Source: DAISKN01 sp963716925 (GTDB taxonomy: Bacteria; Acidobacteriota; Vicinamibacteria; Marinacidobacterales; SMYC01). Taken from it: a stretch of DNA of 64,000 bases. The notes under the pieces are model-generated. The model searched no databases, was not told the DNA's origin, and worked only from the letters and a program-made list of their open reading frames with translations. The position numbers and the translations under genes are program-made. Positions 18,883-28,117 of this stretch are shown here, piece by piece. The stretch lies in the NCBI GenBank assembly GCA_963716925.1, contig CAVQUX010000006.1, positions 310,001 to 374,000 on the forward strand. Direction: 5' to 3'. The first letter of the stretch is position 1, and the number at the start of each line of letters is the position of its first letter.

Positions 18883-18905
18883 GACGGATCTCGCTTTCAT
18901 CCGTC
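18883..18905 (+). terminator. possible terminator after the sulfatase operon
   Basis: GACGGAT (18883-18889) pairs perfectly with ATCCGTC (18899-18905) around a 9-nt loop, 12 bp after the operon's last stop. There is no T-run, so the call is tentative. Confidence 0.35.
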
Positions 18906-18972
18906 ATGAGCTTCGCTGAGCGGGGGATTCTCCAGATCCACCTCCGGAGCGCTGTCCGGTTACGCAGATGCT

Positions 18973-20344
18973 CTAATTGCGGTTCAGCCGGTCGTCGAGA
19001 AGCAAGATCGTCCGGTAAAGCACTTCGGCCCCGTTTCCGATGTCCTGCCAGGAACTGAATTCCTCGGGGGAGTGGCTTATACCGTCGCGACTGGGGACGA
19101 AGATCATCCCTATCGGCGCGATCGCGGCGATCTGCTGGGCGTCCTGCACCGCGGCGCTGGGCAGATCCATGGTGGCGAGACCCAGCGACTCGGCCGCATC
19201 GGCGATTGCCGCCTGGAAGGCCGGGTCCGTTCGAGCGGGTTTCACGTCGTCCAGAGCGGTGCAGCGCGTCTCCACGTTCTCTTCCTCGTCGGTCTCCTTG
19301 AATCGCTCTCGAATGCGCTCCCACATTCGGTCGATTTTTTCGGGCGTCTAGATCGCGGAGCTCGACGGGGAACTCGGCGCGGCCGGGGATGACGTTGATC
19401 GCCCCGGGCTCCGCCCTCATGTAGCCCACGGTGCCCACCTGGCGGCCCGCTTCCCCTCGTACGACGTCCCGCACGAGGAGCAGGTCCCTGGCAGCCGCCG
19501 CGAGGGCATCCTTCCGGCGGTTCATCGGCGTCGTGCCCGCGTGGTTGGCGGAACCCGTGACCACACATTTCCACCGTTTGAGACCGACGATTCCCTGGAC
19601 GACGCCGATGGGAACCCTGGCTTCATCGAGGTTCGGCCCCTGCTCGACGTGCAGCTCGAGAAAGCCCGCCAACGCTCCGGGCGGGATTCGCGCGTCGGTC
19701 AGCTGCGACGGATCCTGGCCGTAACGCCGCAGCCAATCCGCGAGCGTCAAGCCTTGATCATCTTTGCGATCGAGAATCTCCGGCCCGAGGAGTGAAGCGG
19801 CGACTCCGGAGCCCAGCGTGCCCAGGCCGAAATGGTTGCCCTCTTCGTTCGACCAGATGACCACTTCCAGGGGATGGCGGGTCTTCACGTTTTCATCGTT
19901 CAGCGCGCGGATCACCTCGATGGCTCCCATGCTGCCGACGTCTCCGTCGAAGTTCCCCCCCTGCACCACCGAGTCGATGTGCGAACCGAAGAGCAGTTTC
20001 GGCAGTCTTTCGGAGCCTGCGCGCAAACCGAAAATGTTTCCGGCCGGGTCGACGCGTACCTCGAGACCGGCTTCCGTCATCAAGCCGGCGACGTACTCCC
20101 GCGCGGCCATGTCGGTCTCCGAAAAACCGAGGCGCGTGACACCGCCCTCGGGATTGCGGCCGAACTCACTCAATCTCTCGAGCGTGCTTTGCAGACGTCG
20201 CGAATCGACGTGAATCTCCTGGGAGCCGGTTCCCTGGGCTGGTGAGAGGGGCGCGGCGAATGGGGCGGCAACGAAGACCAGCTTGGGAAGAAGGACGAGT
20301 GCGCACGCGAAAGCACCCGTCGCGGTCGAACCTGGTTCTGCCAT
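18973..20344 (-). CDS. M20 N-carbamoyl-amino-acid/allantoate amidohydrolase, exported (one frameshift)
   Basis: ATG 20344 has GGGAGGA directly upstream and opens a signal-peptide-like N terminus (GAFACALVLLPKLVFVAAPF). Zinc-site motifs of the HyuC/AllC group follow: FGSHIDSVVQGGNFDGDVG, WSNEEGNHFG and ELHVEQGPNLDE, then NHAGTTPMNRRKDAL. At about 19345 the frame breaks inside a run of six A (minus strand). Removing one A joins LRDLDARK to IDRMWERIRERF, and the rest runs to the stop at 18973. The gene length is one base over a multiple of three, so a homopolymer overcall is likely. Exported members of this family are less common than cytosolic ones. Confidence 0.8.
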
Positions 20345-20514
20345 ATTCCTCCCTCGCGAGCTCAGCCCGCGAAAGAGTAACACCGGGAAAGACCGACAAG
20401 CCAAGATACCCGAACCGACCTGTCCTCCGCGGATGACTCTCTACCAAGGAGGCCCCTGAAGCGCGACGATCTCGATTCGCAGAGACTTCCGTTTCAGCTA
20501 CCCTTATTGAGATC

Positions 20515-22299
20515 ATGAAAGGCTGCTTCTTTCTCACGGCGCTCTTTCTCGTTCTCGCTGCCGCCGGCTACGCGCTCCTCGGCCACACGCCCATCCGGGG
20601 CAGCATCGGTCTTCCGTTGGTGTCGGCGGCGCTCGTGACGCTGACGCTCACCGGCTTGTGGAGCCTCGTCCTCTCGGTGCGGCAGTGGCGCTCGGTCCAG
20701 CCGCCGAACAGGTGGAAGGACGGGGCGCTCGTCGGCTACAGCGGCCGGCTTTCGGGACCCACACCCCTCTCCGCTCCGGCATCGGGCAGGTCGGTCGTTA
20801 TCTACGAGTACTCGGTCACCCTGCGCCGCGGCGAGAGCCGCGCCGCGGGAGCTTCCGGCCAGAGGGCGCCAAAGAATCGGATGACTTCCGAGGGGTTTCA
20901 AGGCGCGGGCATGACGGCTTGCTCCGTCTCGAGCAAGGGCGGAAGCTTCCGCCTCATCGGGTTTCCGCTCCTCGCCGAAGTGCCCCCCGACTACCTGGAG
21001 TCGCGGGACGACGTGGGGCGCCTCGCCGCGCATCTGCTCCAGTCGGACGTGAAGCCGCGGACCGGAGGGCTCCGGGAGGCCTTCGCCGAGCTCGATGCGC
21101 TTCTCAACGACGCCGACGGCGTCGTTCGACTCGACACCGCGGGGACCGCCGACGTCGACCTCGATCCGTTTCGCTCCGCCGGGTCCGATGAGGCTTCGGA
21201 AGCGCTCGCGGAGATGCTCCACGACCGATTCGCCGTGATCGAGGAACGCGTCGTGCCGCAGGGAGGCGAGGTGACGGTGTTCGGCCGGTTCCGCGCCGCC
21301 GACCGCTCGATCGATATCGGCGGCGGCACCAGGCACCTCACCCATGCGATGAAGCTCGGCGCCGGCAAGGGAGGGGCGCGACAAACGGTGGTCCCGGCCC
21401 TGATCTTCTTCGGTGGCGCGAGTCTCTTACTGGGCCTGCTCTCGATCGGGATCCTCGTGCCGGTAGTGAAGAGCTGGGATGGGGAGGCCTACACCGGGCA
21501 GCCCCTCTCTTTCGAATCCGTGGGCGCCGCGAAACTCCGCGCCGAAGGGGGAGCCCAGCTGCTGGTCGAGGCCGTCGGCCAAGGGGACTCGAAGAAGGCG
21601 GCGCTTCTTCTCGACCTGGGTGTCGATCCCAACGGGGCCGCGTCGGGCCCGACCCCCATCGAGGCGGCACGCGATCCCGCGATGCTGCGGCTCGTTCTTC
21701 GAGCGGGAGCCGACCCGAACCGGCCGAATGCCTATGGAGGAACGAGGCTCCATGACGCAGCGCAGCGTTCCGACATCGAGGCCGCCAGAGTGCTCCTCGA
21801 CGCCGGTGCCGACCCGAATCGGAAGGATGCAAGCGGGGCTACTCCTCTCGACGAGGCCCGTGCGAACGGCGGTGACGAGGTCGAGGCTCTGCTGCGCGAG
21901 CGGGGCGCTGTCGAGACGGAGGTGACGCCGGAGACCGGCCGGCCCGTCGACATCACCCATCCCGCGGTGGCGGCCGTTTCCGAATATCTGGGCGCCATTC
22001 AAGCGCACGACCTCGTACGCATCCGCGTTCTCTACCCGCGGTCGACGGGATGGGACCGGGTGCAGTGGGAGCCCTTTCTCCAGAATCGGCCCGCCTCGGT
22101 CACCGCCTTCGAGGGCTACGCGGACGAGACGCGAGCGACGGTCCGCGTTGCGGGCCCGACGGCGACGGGAGCGGCCTCGCTGATTCTCGGCTTTCAGCTC
22201 GAGAGACCCGGCGGCACCGGCAGCGATCCCGGGGCTCGTCCCGAGAGCGGATGGCGCATCACGCGTGAATGGCTGCAGTGGCCGCGGCGGACCCAATGA
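20515..22299 (+). CDS. membrane protein with GIDE-like domain and ankyrin repeats
   Basis: 594 residues. Two N-terminal membrane helices (to ~60) are followed by a cytosolic region with ALVGYSGRLSGPTPLSAP...VVIYEYSVTLRRGE, which resembles the GIDE/E3-type membrane domain of MUL1-like proteins (resemblance only; no RING). A third helix lies near 290-315. Residues ~345-470 contain ankyrin-type repeats (LLDLGVDPNGAASGPTPIEAARD; VLLDAGADPNRKDASGATPLDEAR). The last ~110 residues look like an NTF2/SnoaL-type fold (VSEYLGAIQAHDLVRIRVLYP). No catalytic motif is visible. Probably a membrane-linked binding protein. Confidence 0.6.
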   Translation: MKGCFFLTALFLVLAAAGYALLGHTPIRGSIGLPLVSAALVTLTLTGLWSLVLSVRQWRSVQPPNRWKDGALVGYSGRLSGPTPLSAPASGRSVVIYEYSVTLRRGESRAAGASGQRAPKNRMTSEGFQGAGMTACSVSSKGGSFRLIGFPLLAEVPPDYLESRDDVGRLAAHLLQSDVKPRTGGLREAFAELDALLNDADGVVRLDTAGTADVDLDPFRSAGSDEASEALAEMLHDRFAVIEERVVPQGGEVTVFGRFRAADRSIDIGGGTRHLTHAMKLGAGKGGARQTVVPALIFFGGASLLLGLLSIGILVPVVKSWDGEAYTGQPLSFESVGAAKLRAEGGAQLLVEAVGQGDSKKAALLLDLGVDPNGAASGPTPIEAARDPAMLRLVLRAGADPNRPNAYGGTRLHDAAQRSDIEAARVLLDAGADPNRKDASGATPLDEARANGGDEVEALLRERGAVETEVTPETGRPVDITHPAVAAVSEYLGAIQAHDLVRIRVLYPRSTGWDRVQWEPFLQNRPASVTAFEGYADETRATVRVAGPTATGAASLILGFQLERPGGTGSDPGARPESGWRITREWLQWPRRTQ

Positions 22300-22460
22300 C
22301 CGATCCGTTCTGAGTTGGAAGCGGTTCCTCGGCACTCGCACCACGCCCACCTCTTCTGAAGGCTGCCCTTCTCGCGGCCGTCGGCGAACTCGTGTCTTCC
22401 GAAGTCGGGGGCTTTCCGCGATAAGATGCGGCGGCGAATCGAATCGCAGGGAGGCCCGAG

Positions 22461-23765
22461 ATGCGTCGATGGAAACAAGAACCGCTTTACCGGACGGCGA
22501 CCGCCGTGTCGTTCTCGACACTGCTCGCGATGACGGCCTGCTCGGGAACAATACACGAACCGGCCACTGAAGAAGCGGCACCGGTCACCGTATACTCGGG
22601 CGCGCGCGTCATCGTGGGCAACGGACAGGTCCTCGAGAACGCAGCGTTCACCGTCGATGAGGATGGCGGTCGATTTCTCGCCGTCGGCCCGGCCGGCGAG
22701 GTCGCCGTTCCCGAAGGTGCGAAACGGGTGGACTTGAACGGAAAGACCGTGATGCCGGCCATCGTCGACGCACATACGCACCTCAGCACCACCCGCGAGG
22801 CGCTCCTCGAAGACCTCGAGCGGCGCGCGTATTACGGAGTCGGGGCGGCCCTGAGCCTGGGGTTGGATGGCGAGGAGGCCCCGCTTTCGATGCGAAGCGA
22901 AGTCCTCCCCGGCGCGGCGCGATACCGATCGGCGGGGCGCGGCATCACTTCACCGGAGCCCGGGCGCTCGGAAGTGCCTCACTGGGTCACGACCGAGGAG
23001 GAAGCCCGAAAGGCGGTCGCGGACGAGGTCGCCCGCGACGTCGACATCGTCAAGATCTGGGTCGACGATCGGAACGGACAGTACAAGAAGCTCGCCCCCG
23101 AGCTCTACTCCGCGGTCATCGACGAAGCGCACCAGCGCGGGAAGAAGGTCACCGCCCACATCTTCAACCTCGAGGATGCCAAAGGTCTCCTGCGCGCGGG
23201 AATCGATGCCTTTGCTCACGGAGTGCGCGACAAGGACGTCGACGACGAGCTCGTGTCCCTGGTCAAGGAGCGCGCGGACGTGGTCCTGGTGCCGAACATG
23301 CCCGATCGCGGCGTCCCCACCGACCTCGAGTGGCTCAGCGGCTCGATACCCGCTGAGGATCTTGAGAAGTTGAAGGCGGCGGCGACGGAGAACCCGGAAG
23401 CGCAAGCGGTTTGGGGAATCCAGGCGCGCAATCTCGCGCGGCTCAACGAGGCGGGCATGCGAATCGCCCTGGGCACCGACGGGAACACTCCCTGGGCTCC
23501 GCACGTCGAGATGGAGGACATGGTGGCGGCGGGAATGACCCCGGGGCAGGTGCTCGTGGCCGCGACGCTCAATGCCGCAGAGATCTCCGGCTTTCGCGAC
23601 ATGGGTACCGTCGAAGCGGGCAAGAGCGCGGACTTCGTGGTGCTCGAGGGGAATCCTCTCGACGACATCAGGAACACGCGGCGGATCGCAGCCGTCTACC
23701 TGCGCGGAGCGAAGGTCGACCGAGACGCCCTGCGCGCCCGGTGGTCGTCCCCGAAAACGGAATGA
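22461..23765 (+). CDS. amidohydrolase-superfamily lipoprotein
   Basis: 434 residues with a lipobox-like LLAMTAC (Cys ~27), so probably a secreted lipoprotein. The metal-dependent hydrolase core is clear: AIVDAHTHLSTT, the Lys ligand in DIVKIWVDD, HIFN and FAHGVRD histidines, and ALGTDGNTPW. The C terminus returns to the small beta domain (GTVEAGKSADFVVLEGNPLDDI). Such proteins are annotated as imidazolonepropionase-, prolidase- or Xaa-Pro-like enzymes; the substrate cannot be told from sequence. ATG 22461 is preceded by AGGGAGG at good spacing. Convergent with the araC-type gene, 10 bp apart. Confidence 0.8.
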   Translation: MRRWKQEPLYRTATAVSFSTLLAMTACSGTIHEPATEEAAPVTVYSGARVIVGNGQVLENAAFTVDEDGGRFLAVGPAGEVAVPEGAKRVDLNGKTVMPAIVDAHTHLSTTREALLEDLERRAYYGVGAALSLGLDGEEAPLSMRSEVLPGAARYRSAGRGITSPEPGRSEVPHWVTTEEEARKAVADEVARDVDIVKIWVDDRNGQYKKLAPELYSAVIDEAHQRGKKVTAHIFNLEDAKGLLRAGIDAFAHGVRDKDVDDELVSLVKERADVVLVPNMPDRGVPTDLEWLSGSIPAEDLEKLKAAATENPEAQAVWGIQARNLARLNEAGMRIALGTDGNTPWAPHVEMEDMVAAGMTPGQVLVAATLNAAEISGFRDMGTVEAGKSADFVVLEGNPLDDIRNTRRIAAVYLRGAKVDRDALRARWSSPKTE

Positions 23766-23775
23766 ACGCGAACCG

Positions 23776-24690
23776 CTAGCGGTCGACCCCGTTCCGGCGA
23801 ATGCGTGACGGGGGCACTCCCCATTCCCGACGGAACGCGTTCGTGAAATGGCTGTGGTCGTAGAAACCCAGGTCGAGCGCGAGCTCGGTCAAATCGAGGG
23901 CGCCGCGGCGCAGGCGATCGGCGGCGAGGCGGCAGCGCAGGCGCCTCAGGTAGTGGCGCATGCCGAGCCCCGTTGCCGCGCGGAAGGTCCGCGACAGGTG
24001 AAACGGCGAGCAGCTCAGCGCGGACGCGAGCTCGACCAGGCTCGGGGGCGCGGCGAGCGATTCGTTGAGGAGGAGCTTGGCGGCCTCCACCAGGTCTCGC
24101 CGCCGGGAGCTCGCGGGGCGGGCCGGCGGGACGCCGTGGAGAGCGCGTAAGGACTCCTCGACCAGCTCGGCGATGACTTCCTGGACCGCGAGCGGCGACC
24201 GCGCCTTCGCGCTCGACAGCCGGCCGACGAGCTCGAGGTGCAGCCGCGCGGCACGCGGAGTCGATGGCGCGTGGCCGATGGAGAACGGCTCACTCCCCTT
24301 GCGGGCCGGGCGCGGGGCGACCCGCTCGAACTCCTCCCGAGCGCGATCCTCGTCGAGCGCCAGGATCGTGCATTCGTCGCCTCCCGGCAGTGGATGCGCG
24401 TAGCGATAACCCTGGCCCTGGTTGAAGAACAGAATCTGGTTCGCGTCCGCGAGGATCGTGCCTTCGCGACAAGCGCGGGTGAATGCGCCGCGGCGAACGA
24501 AGACGATGCTGTGGGTGGGATTGGGCTCCTCGTCCCCCCGGGACTCGACGTCGGCGCCGCAGCGGAAATCGTCCACCCCCACGCCCAGGCCGCAAAACAG
24601 CTGTCGCCGGCTGTGCCCGGACGGGCCGCCCGGGGCCGAGCTCTCGAGGAGGGAAGGGGCTGCGCGTCCGCCACTCCGGAAGTATAGCAC
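23776..24690 (-). CDS. AraC-family transcriptional regulator
   Basis: The C-terminal ~100 residues hold two helix-turn-helix motifs typical of AraC/XylS: SLVELASALSCSPFHLSRTFRAATG and DLTELALDLGFYDHSHFTNAFRRE, here quoted with breaks at their natural turn positions. The N-terminal part is a cupin-like effector domain (DDFRC, SIVFVRRGAF, NQILFFNQGQGY). GTG 24690 is one possible start; the frame is open to 24738, and a TATACT box at 24686-24681 would put the real start further in. Three copies of ACCGGTGCA-like half-sites lie just upstream, between this gene and a divergent arginase-like gene, its probable target. Confidence 0.82.
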   Translation of the reverse strand: MLYFRSGGRAAPSLLESSAPGGPSGHSRRQLFCGLGVGVDDFRCGADVESRGDEEPNPTHSIVFVRRGAFTRACREGTILADANQILFFNQGQGYRYAHPLPGGDECTILALDEDRAREEFERVAPRPARKGSEPFSIGHAPSTPRAARLHLELVGRLSSAKARSPLAVQEVIAELVEESLRALHGVPPARPASSRRRDLVEAAKLLLNESLAAPPSLVELASALSCSPFHLSRTFRAATGLGMRHYLRRLRCRLAADRLRRGALDLTELALDLGFYDHSHFTNAFRREWGVPPSRIRRNGVDR

Positions 24691-24706
24691 CTGTATCGAC
24701 CGCTTG

Positions 24707-24763
24707 ACCGGTGCAGCGGAGGACGTGTACGTGTGCACCGGTAAGAGGCCATATGCCGGTGCA
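24707..24763. promoter_or_regulatory. triple half-site operator, probably for the AraC regulator
   Basis: ACCGGTGCA at 24707-24715, its exact reverse complement TGCACCGGT at 24734-24742, and a third copy GCCGGTGCA (8 of 9) at 24755-24763. Centres are 27 and 21 bp apart. The sites fill the divergent gap between the AraC gene and the arginase remnant, the usual place for AraC half-sites. Confidence 0.55.
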
Positions 24764-24764
24764 G

Positions 24765-25784
24765 ATGAACCCGCCCGGCTTCGAGAATTACCCTGATCGG
24801 AGCCCCGTCGAGCATCGGCATCAAACCCTACGAGGACGGCGAAGCGAGATGGCTCGACCGGGCGCCCGGCGTGCCTGCGCGATCTCGGCCTCGCGGCCCG
24901 CCTCCAGGCGGACGACGCGGGAGACGTGACGCCGCCGTCTTACCGGGACTTCGAGCGCTCGCCGGGCAAGGTCCGGAACGAAGCCGAGGTCGCGCTCTAC
25001 AGCCGCGCCGTCGCCGCCCGTGTAGCGGAACGCCGTGGACCGCGGCCGCTTCCCTCTGGTGCTCGGCGGCGATTGCAGCGTGGTGCTCGGCTGCTGTCTC
25101 GGGGCTGAGAGAGTCGGGCGACGGGCGACGTCGGGCTGGTGTACGCGGATGGCCATGCCGACTTCGCGACCCCGTCGGAGTCGCGCACCGGCTCGGCCGC
25201 CAGCATGTGCCTCGGCCTCGCGGTCGGACGGGGAGACACGGCATTGTCGCGCCTGGGAGGCTCCGAGCCCCTGGTGCGAGCGGAGAACGTCGTTCTCGTC
25301 GGCCGCCGCGACGCCGCCGAGCCGTGGTACGGGCAGAGCGCGCTCGGGCCTGCGGGAGTGCTGGATCTGCCGGATTCGACGCTCCGCGAGGGCGGCATCG
25401 AGGCCATCGGAGCGGCGGTGCTTGGACAGGGTCACTCGCGCCGGCCTCGCGGGCTTCTGGATCCATCTCGACGCGGACGTCCTCGACCCACGGGTCATGC
25501 CGGCGGTAGATTCTCCGGCCCCGGGCGGCCCCAGCATCGACGAGCTGGCCGCTCTCCTCGCTCCGCTCGCGCGCCATCCGCGAGCGCTCGGGATGGAGCT
25601 CACGATCTACGACCCGCGGCTCGACCCCGGTGGCGCGTGCGCCAGGCGGCTGGTCGATCTCCTGGTGAAGGTTCTCGCCGGGCCCGGCGGCGGCCGCACG
25701 GATTCGGGCAATTCCATCCAAGCGAGGCGCAGGGCACGGTTCGGTAGCATGCCTCCATGTCAACCCCCTTTCGCACATTCTTGA
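24765..25784 (+). pseudogene. arginase/agmatinase-family gene broken by about five frameshifts
   Basis: Fragments in successive frames make one ureohydrolase: TLIGAPSSIGIKPYEDG, then LRDLGLAARLQADDAGDV and YRDFERSPGKVRNE, then FPLVLGGDCSVVLG, then VYADGHADFATPSESRTG, then GFWIHLDADVLDPRVMPAVD. The manganese motifs DGHAD and DADVLDP are intact. The usual GGDH reads GGDC, as in some family members. Breaks fall near 24787, 24870, 25025, 25115 and 25440. So many breaks in 650 bp mean either a decayed gene or very poor local sequence. It is divergent from the AraC regulator, with shared operator half-sites, which suggests arginine- or guanidino-compound-responsive control (inference). Confidence 0.7.
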
Positions 25785-25808
25785 TCGGAGGCGTCCTCGT
25801 CATGACTC

Positions 25809-26411
25809 TTGAAACCCCGTTCCCGCGCCGGCCAGGCGCCGAGCCAGTTCCTCGAGACCCTCGCCGCATCGCGCTCGACGCTCGAGAGCGGCGGGACACG
25901 TCAGATGTACGACCAACTCATCGGCAGCTGGGATGCGCAAGTCATCGATCGCCTGCCCGACGGGAGCGAACGCCGGCAGAGCGCCGAGATGCATTTCGCC
26001 TGGGTGCTCGAAGGCCGCGCTATCCAGGATCTGTGGATCGCCCCGGCCCGCAGCGATCGCGCGGGAAAGCCCGGGCCCGGCAACCGCTTCGGCACGACCT
26101 TGCGCGTCTATGACCCGACGATCGACGCCTGGCGGATCACCTGGATCAATCCGGTGACCGGCGCCGAGAATCACCTCGTCGGGCGCCGTGTGGGATCGCA
26201 GATCGTCCAGACCGGCGCCGACGCGGACGGCCTCCTCGTTCGCTGGGTGTTCGTGGAGATCACGCCCGAGGCTTTCCACTGGCGAGGCGAGGTCTCGGAG
26301 GACGGGGGCAAGAGCTGGACCTGCGAGACGGAGTTCCTGGCTCGCCGTCGGGTCGTTGCCCCTAACTCACCGCTCCCCCCAGCGCGATTTGGGCACATCC
26401 GGTGGGAATGA
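25809..26411 (+). CDS. conserved hypothetical protein (lipocalin-like, DUF1579-type pattern)
   Basis: 200 residues from a TTG start; ATG 25905 is an alternative. The pattern LIGSWDAQVIDRLPDGSERR, AEMHFAWVLEGRAIQDLWIAP, and WRITWINPVTG resembles small beta-barrel proteins of the DUF1579 type, which have no known activity. The segment before 25809 shows a possible start in another frame (LIGGVLVMTLE), so an upstream frameshift is possible, in line with the broken gene next door. Convergent with the CGNR-domain gene 13 bp away. Confidence 0.55.
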   Translation: MKPRSRAGQAPSQFLETLAASRSTLESGGTRQMYDQLIGSWDAQVIDRLPDGSERRQSAEMHFAWVLEGRAIQDLWIAPARSDRAGKPGPGNRFGTTLRVYDPTIDAWRITWINPVTGAENHLVGRRVGSQIVQTGADADGLLVRWVFVEITPEAFHWRGEVSEDGGKSWTCETEFLARRRVVAPNSPLPPARFGHIRWE

Positions 26412-26424
26412 TTCATGCCTCGGG

Positions 26425-27117
26425 CTAGGCCCGTGGCCCGTGCCGGCGCTTGTATCGACTCGAGCGGTGTCTCTCCCGGCGCCGGCGCGACTTCTCCTCG
26501 GTGCCGCAGGTCCTCATGTCGCACCAGCGGCGAAGTCGGTTCCGGCTTCGGTCGACGTACATCCAGCCGCACTCGGGGCCCGCGCAGACGCGAACCCGAA
26601 GCGCTTCGTCGGACGTCAGAAGCCGTGCTGCCGACCACAGAACAGGTGGAAGCATGGCGACCAGACTATCGACGGATCCCCGCCACCCCCACTCGGCTCC
26701 ACGCGACTCATCGCGAGGCTTCACCTGAAGCAGGTGGAGGGAGCCCGCGAGGAGGTCATTGAAGTCCTCCCACACCGCGGTCCGCCGGTTTCCCGCGGCG
26801 ACCGATCGGTAGAGCTGGTGCAACACCGATCTCAAGCGCAACGCCTCGGCGAGGGCAGCCTTCGCCTTCTTTGGATGGGAGCGAGCGATTCTTCGGAGCC
26901 GCTCCGCGCTACCGTCGGTCAGGATGCCCGCTCCCTGGGCCCACCGGGTCAGTCTCTCGTAGTCGAGAAGCCGCTCGCTCGATGTCCCGCGAGCCTTCCA
27001 GTCGACCGTGTTGACGAAATCCAGGCTCGCATCGCCGCCCAGGTAGCGGAACGGCGAATCCGCCCTCCCGGACGAGAGACCCCTGCCGGATCGTACGAAC
27101 CCTCGCCTTGCACTCAA
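26425..27117 (-). CDS. CGNR-type zinc-finger regulator (ABATE domain)
   Basis: I start at TTG 27117, which has GGAGGG nine bases upstream and overlaps the preceding stop as TTGA. The N-terminal part reads FRYLGGDASLDFVNTVDWKARG, the stress-induced ABATE domain. The C-terminal finger has CAGPECGWMYVDRSRN and RRWCDMRTCGTEEKSRRRRERH. The usual CGNR is CGTE here, although the four cysteines are kept. Such proteins are thought to be transcription regulators. The coupling to the upstream epimerase gene suggests co-expression, but no target is evident. Confidence 0.75.
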   Translation of the reverse strand: MSARRGFVRSGRGLSSGRADSPFRYLGGDASLDFVNTVDWKARGTSSERLLDYERLTRWAQGAGILTDGSAERLRRIARSHPKKAKAALAEALRLRSVLHQLYRSVAAGNRRTAVWEDFNDLLAGSLHLLQVKPRDESRGAEWGWRGSVDSLVAMLPPVLWSAARLLTSDEALRVRVCAGPECGWMYVDRSRNRLRRWCDMRTCGTEEKSRRRRERHRSSRYKRRHGPRA

Positions 27118-28046
27118 TACTTCAGACCCTCCAGGTAGCGGATCCCGCGCCGTGCGACATCCATCGAGTCCGAGGGCATGTCGCACTCGACGAAGCCGTG
27201 GTCGATGTGCTGCCGATCCATCTCGGCCAGGACCTTCGCGAAATCCACGACGCCGTCACCGGGCGCCACCATGCGCAGCATGTTCGGGATGGGAGCTCCG
27301 GAGAGATCGGCGGGCAACGGTCGATCCGGGGCGAAGTCCTTGAGATGGCACGAGACGAATCGTCCGGGATATCTTGCCAGGTAGTCCTGAGGCTCGACCC
27401 CTCCTGCCTTGGCCCACCCGACGTCGAGCTCCATCCACACGAGCTCGGGATCGGTCCGCTCCAGGAGGAGGTCGTAGGCACGCGTGGATCCCAGGTGCGC
27501 GAACTCCATGTGATGGTTGTGATAGCCAAGCCTCAGCTCGTCCGATCGACAGCTCGATCCGAGGCGGTTCAAGCGCTCCGCCAGACGCAGGATCTGATCG
27601 GCGTCCTTGACCTCGGAGACGACCGGCCCCTTCGCCGTGATCGAGAGAAACTCGGGAGCCATCGCAATAATCAGATGACGGATTCCCAGCGTTTGGGCGG
27701 ACTCCGCAATCGGCCCCACGTCGTCGACCCGGCCGGATATCTGAGTGCAGGGAACGGAAAGGCCGTGCCGGTCCAGGATCCGACGCATCTCGACTGCGGT
27801 CACACCGAAGAGCGGGTCCTCGATGAAGGCATTGCCGCCGAACCCGAACATCTCGACCTCGGCGTAGCCCAGCGCTGCGACCTGGGCGAGGGTGCCTTCG
27901 AGGTCCTTCTGCAGCGAATCGCGTACGGTGAAGAGTTGGAGGCCGAGAGCGGATTGAACCCGCCCCGGAGATGCTCTCGACGAGCCGGGGACCAGGACCC
28001 CTGCCGCGGCGACCCCCAGACTCTTCAAGCAGGTTCGGCGGTTCAT
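27114..28046 (-). CDS. Tat-exported sugar phosphate isomerase/epimerase-like protein
   Basis: 310 residues. The N terminus MNRRTCLKSLGVAAAGVLVPG has an RR followed by a hydrophobic stretch, a Tat signal. The rest is an AP-endonuclease-2-type TIM barrel: LGLQLFTVRDSLQKD, YAEVEMFGFGG, LGYHNHHMEF, ELDVGWAKAGG and VSCHLKDF supply the expected metal ligands (His, Asp, Glu). Exported members of this family are common in acidobacteria and act on sugars or inositols, but the substrate cannot be told. It overlaps the CGNR gene by 4 bases. Confidence 0.82.
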   Translation of the reverse strand: MNRRTCLKSLGVAAAGVLVPGSSRASPGRVQSALGLQLFTVRDSLQKDLEGTLAQVAALGYAEVEMFGFGGNAFIEDPLFGVTAVEMRRILDRHGLSVPCTQISGRVDDVGPIAESAQTLGIRHLIIAMAPEFLSITAKGPVVSEVKDADQILRLAERLNRLGSSCRSDELRLGYHNHHMEFAHLGSTRAYDLLLERTDPELVWMELDVGWAKAGGVEPQDYLARYPGRFVSCHLKDFAPDRPLPADLSGAPIPNMLRMVAPGDGVVDFAKVLAEMDRQHIDHGFVECDMPSDSMDVARRGIRYLEGLKY

Positions 28047-28117
28047 TCGGTTTCTCCCTGGCGCTCGGCTCGTATGCTACATCCACGAGCCCCGGCGGGC
28101 GCACTTCGTCCGCGCCC

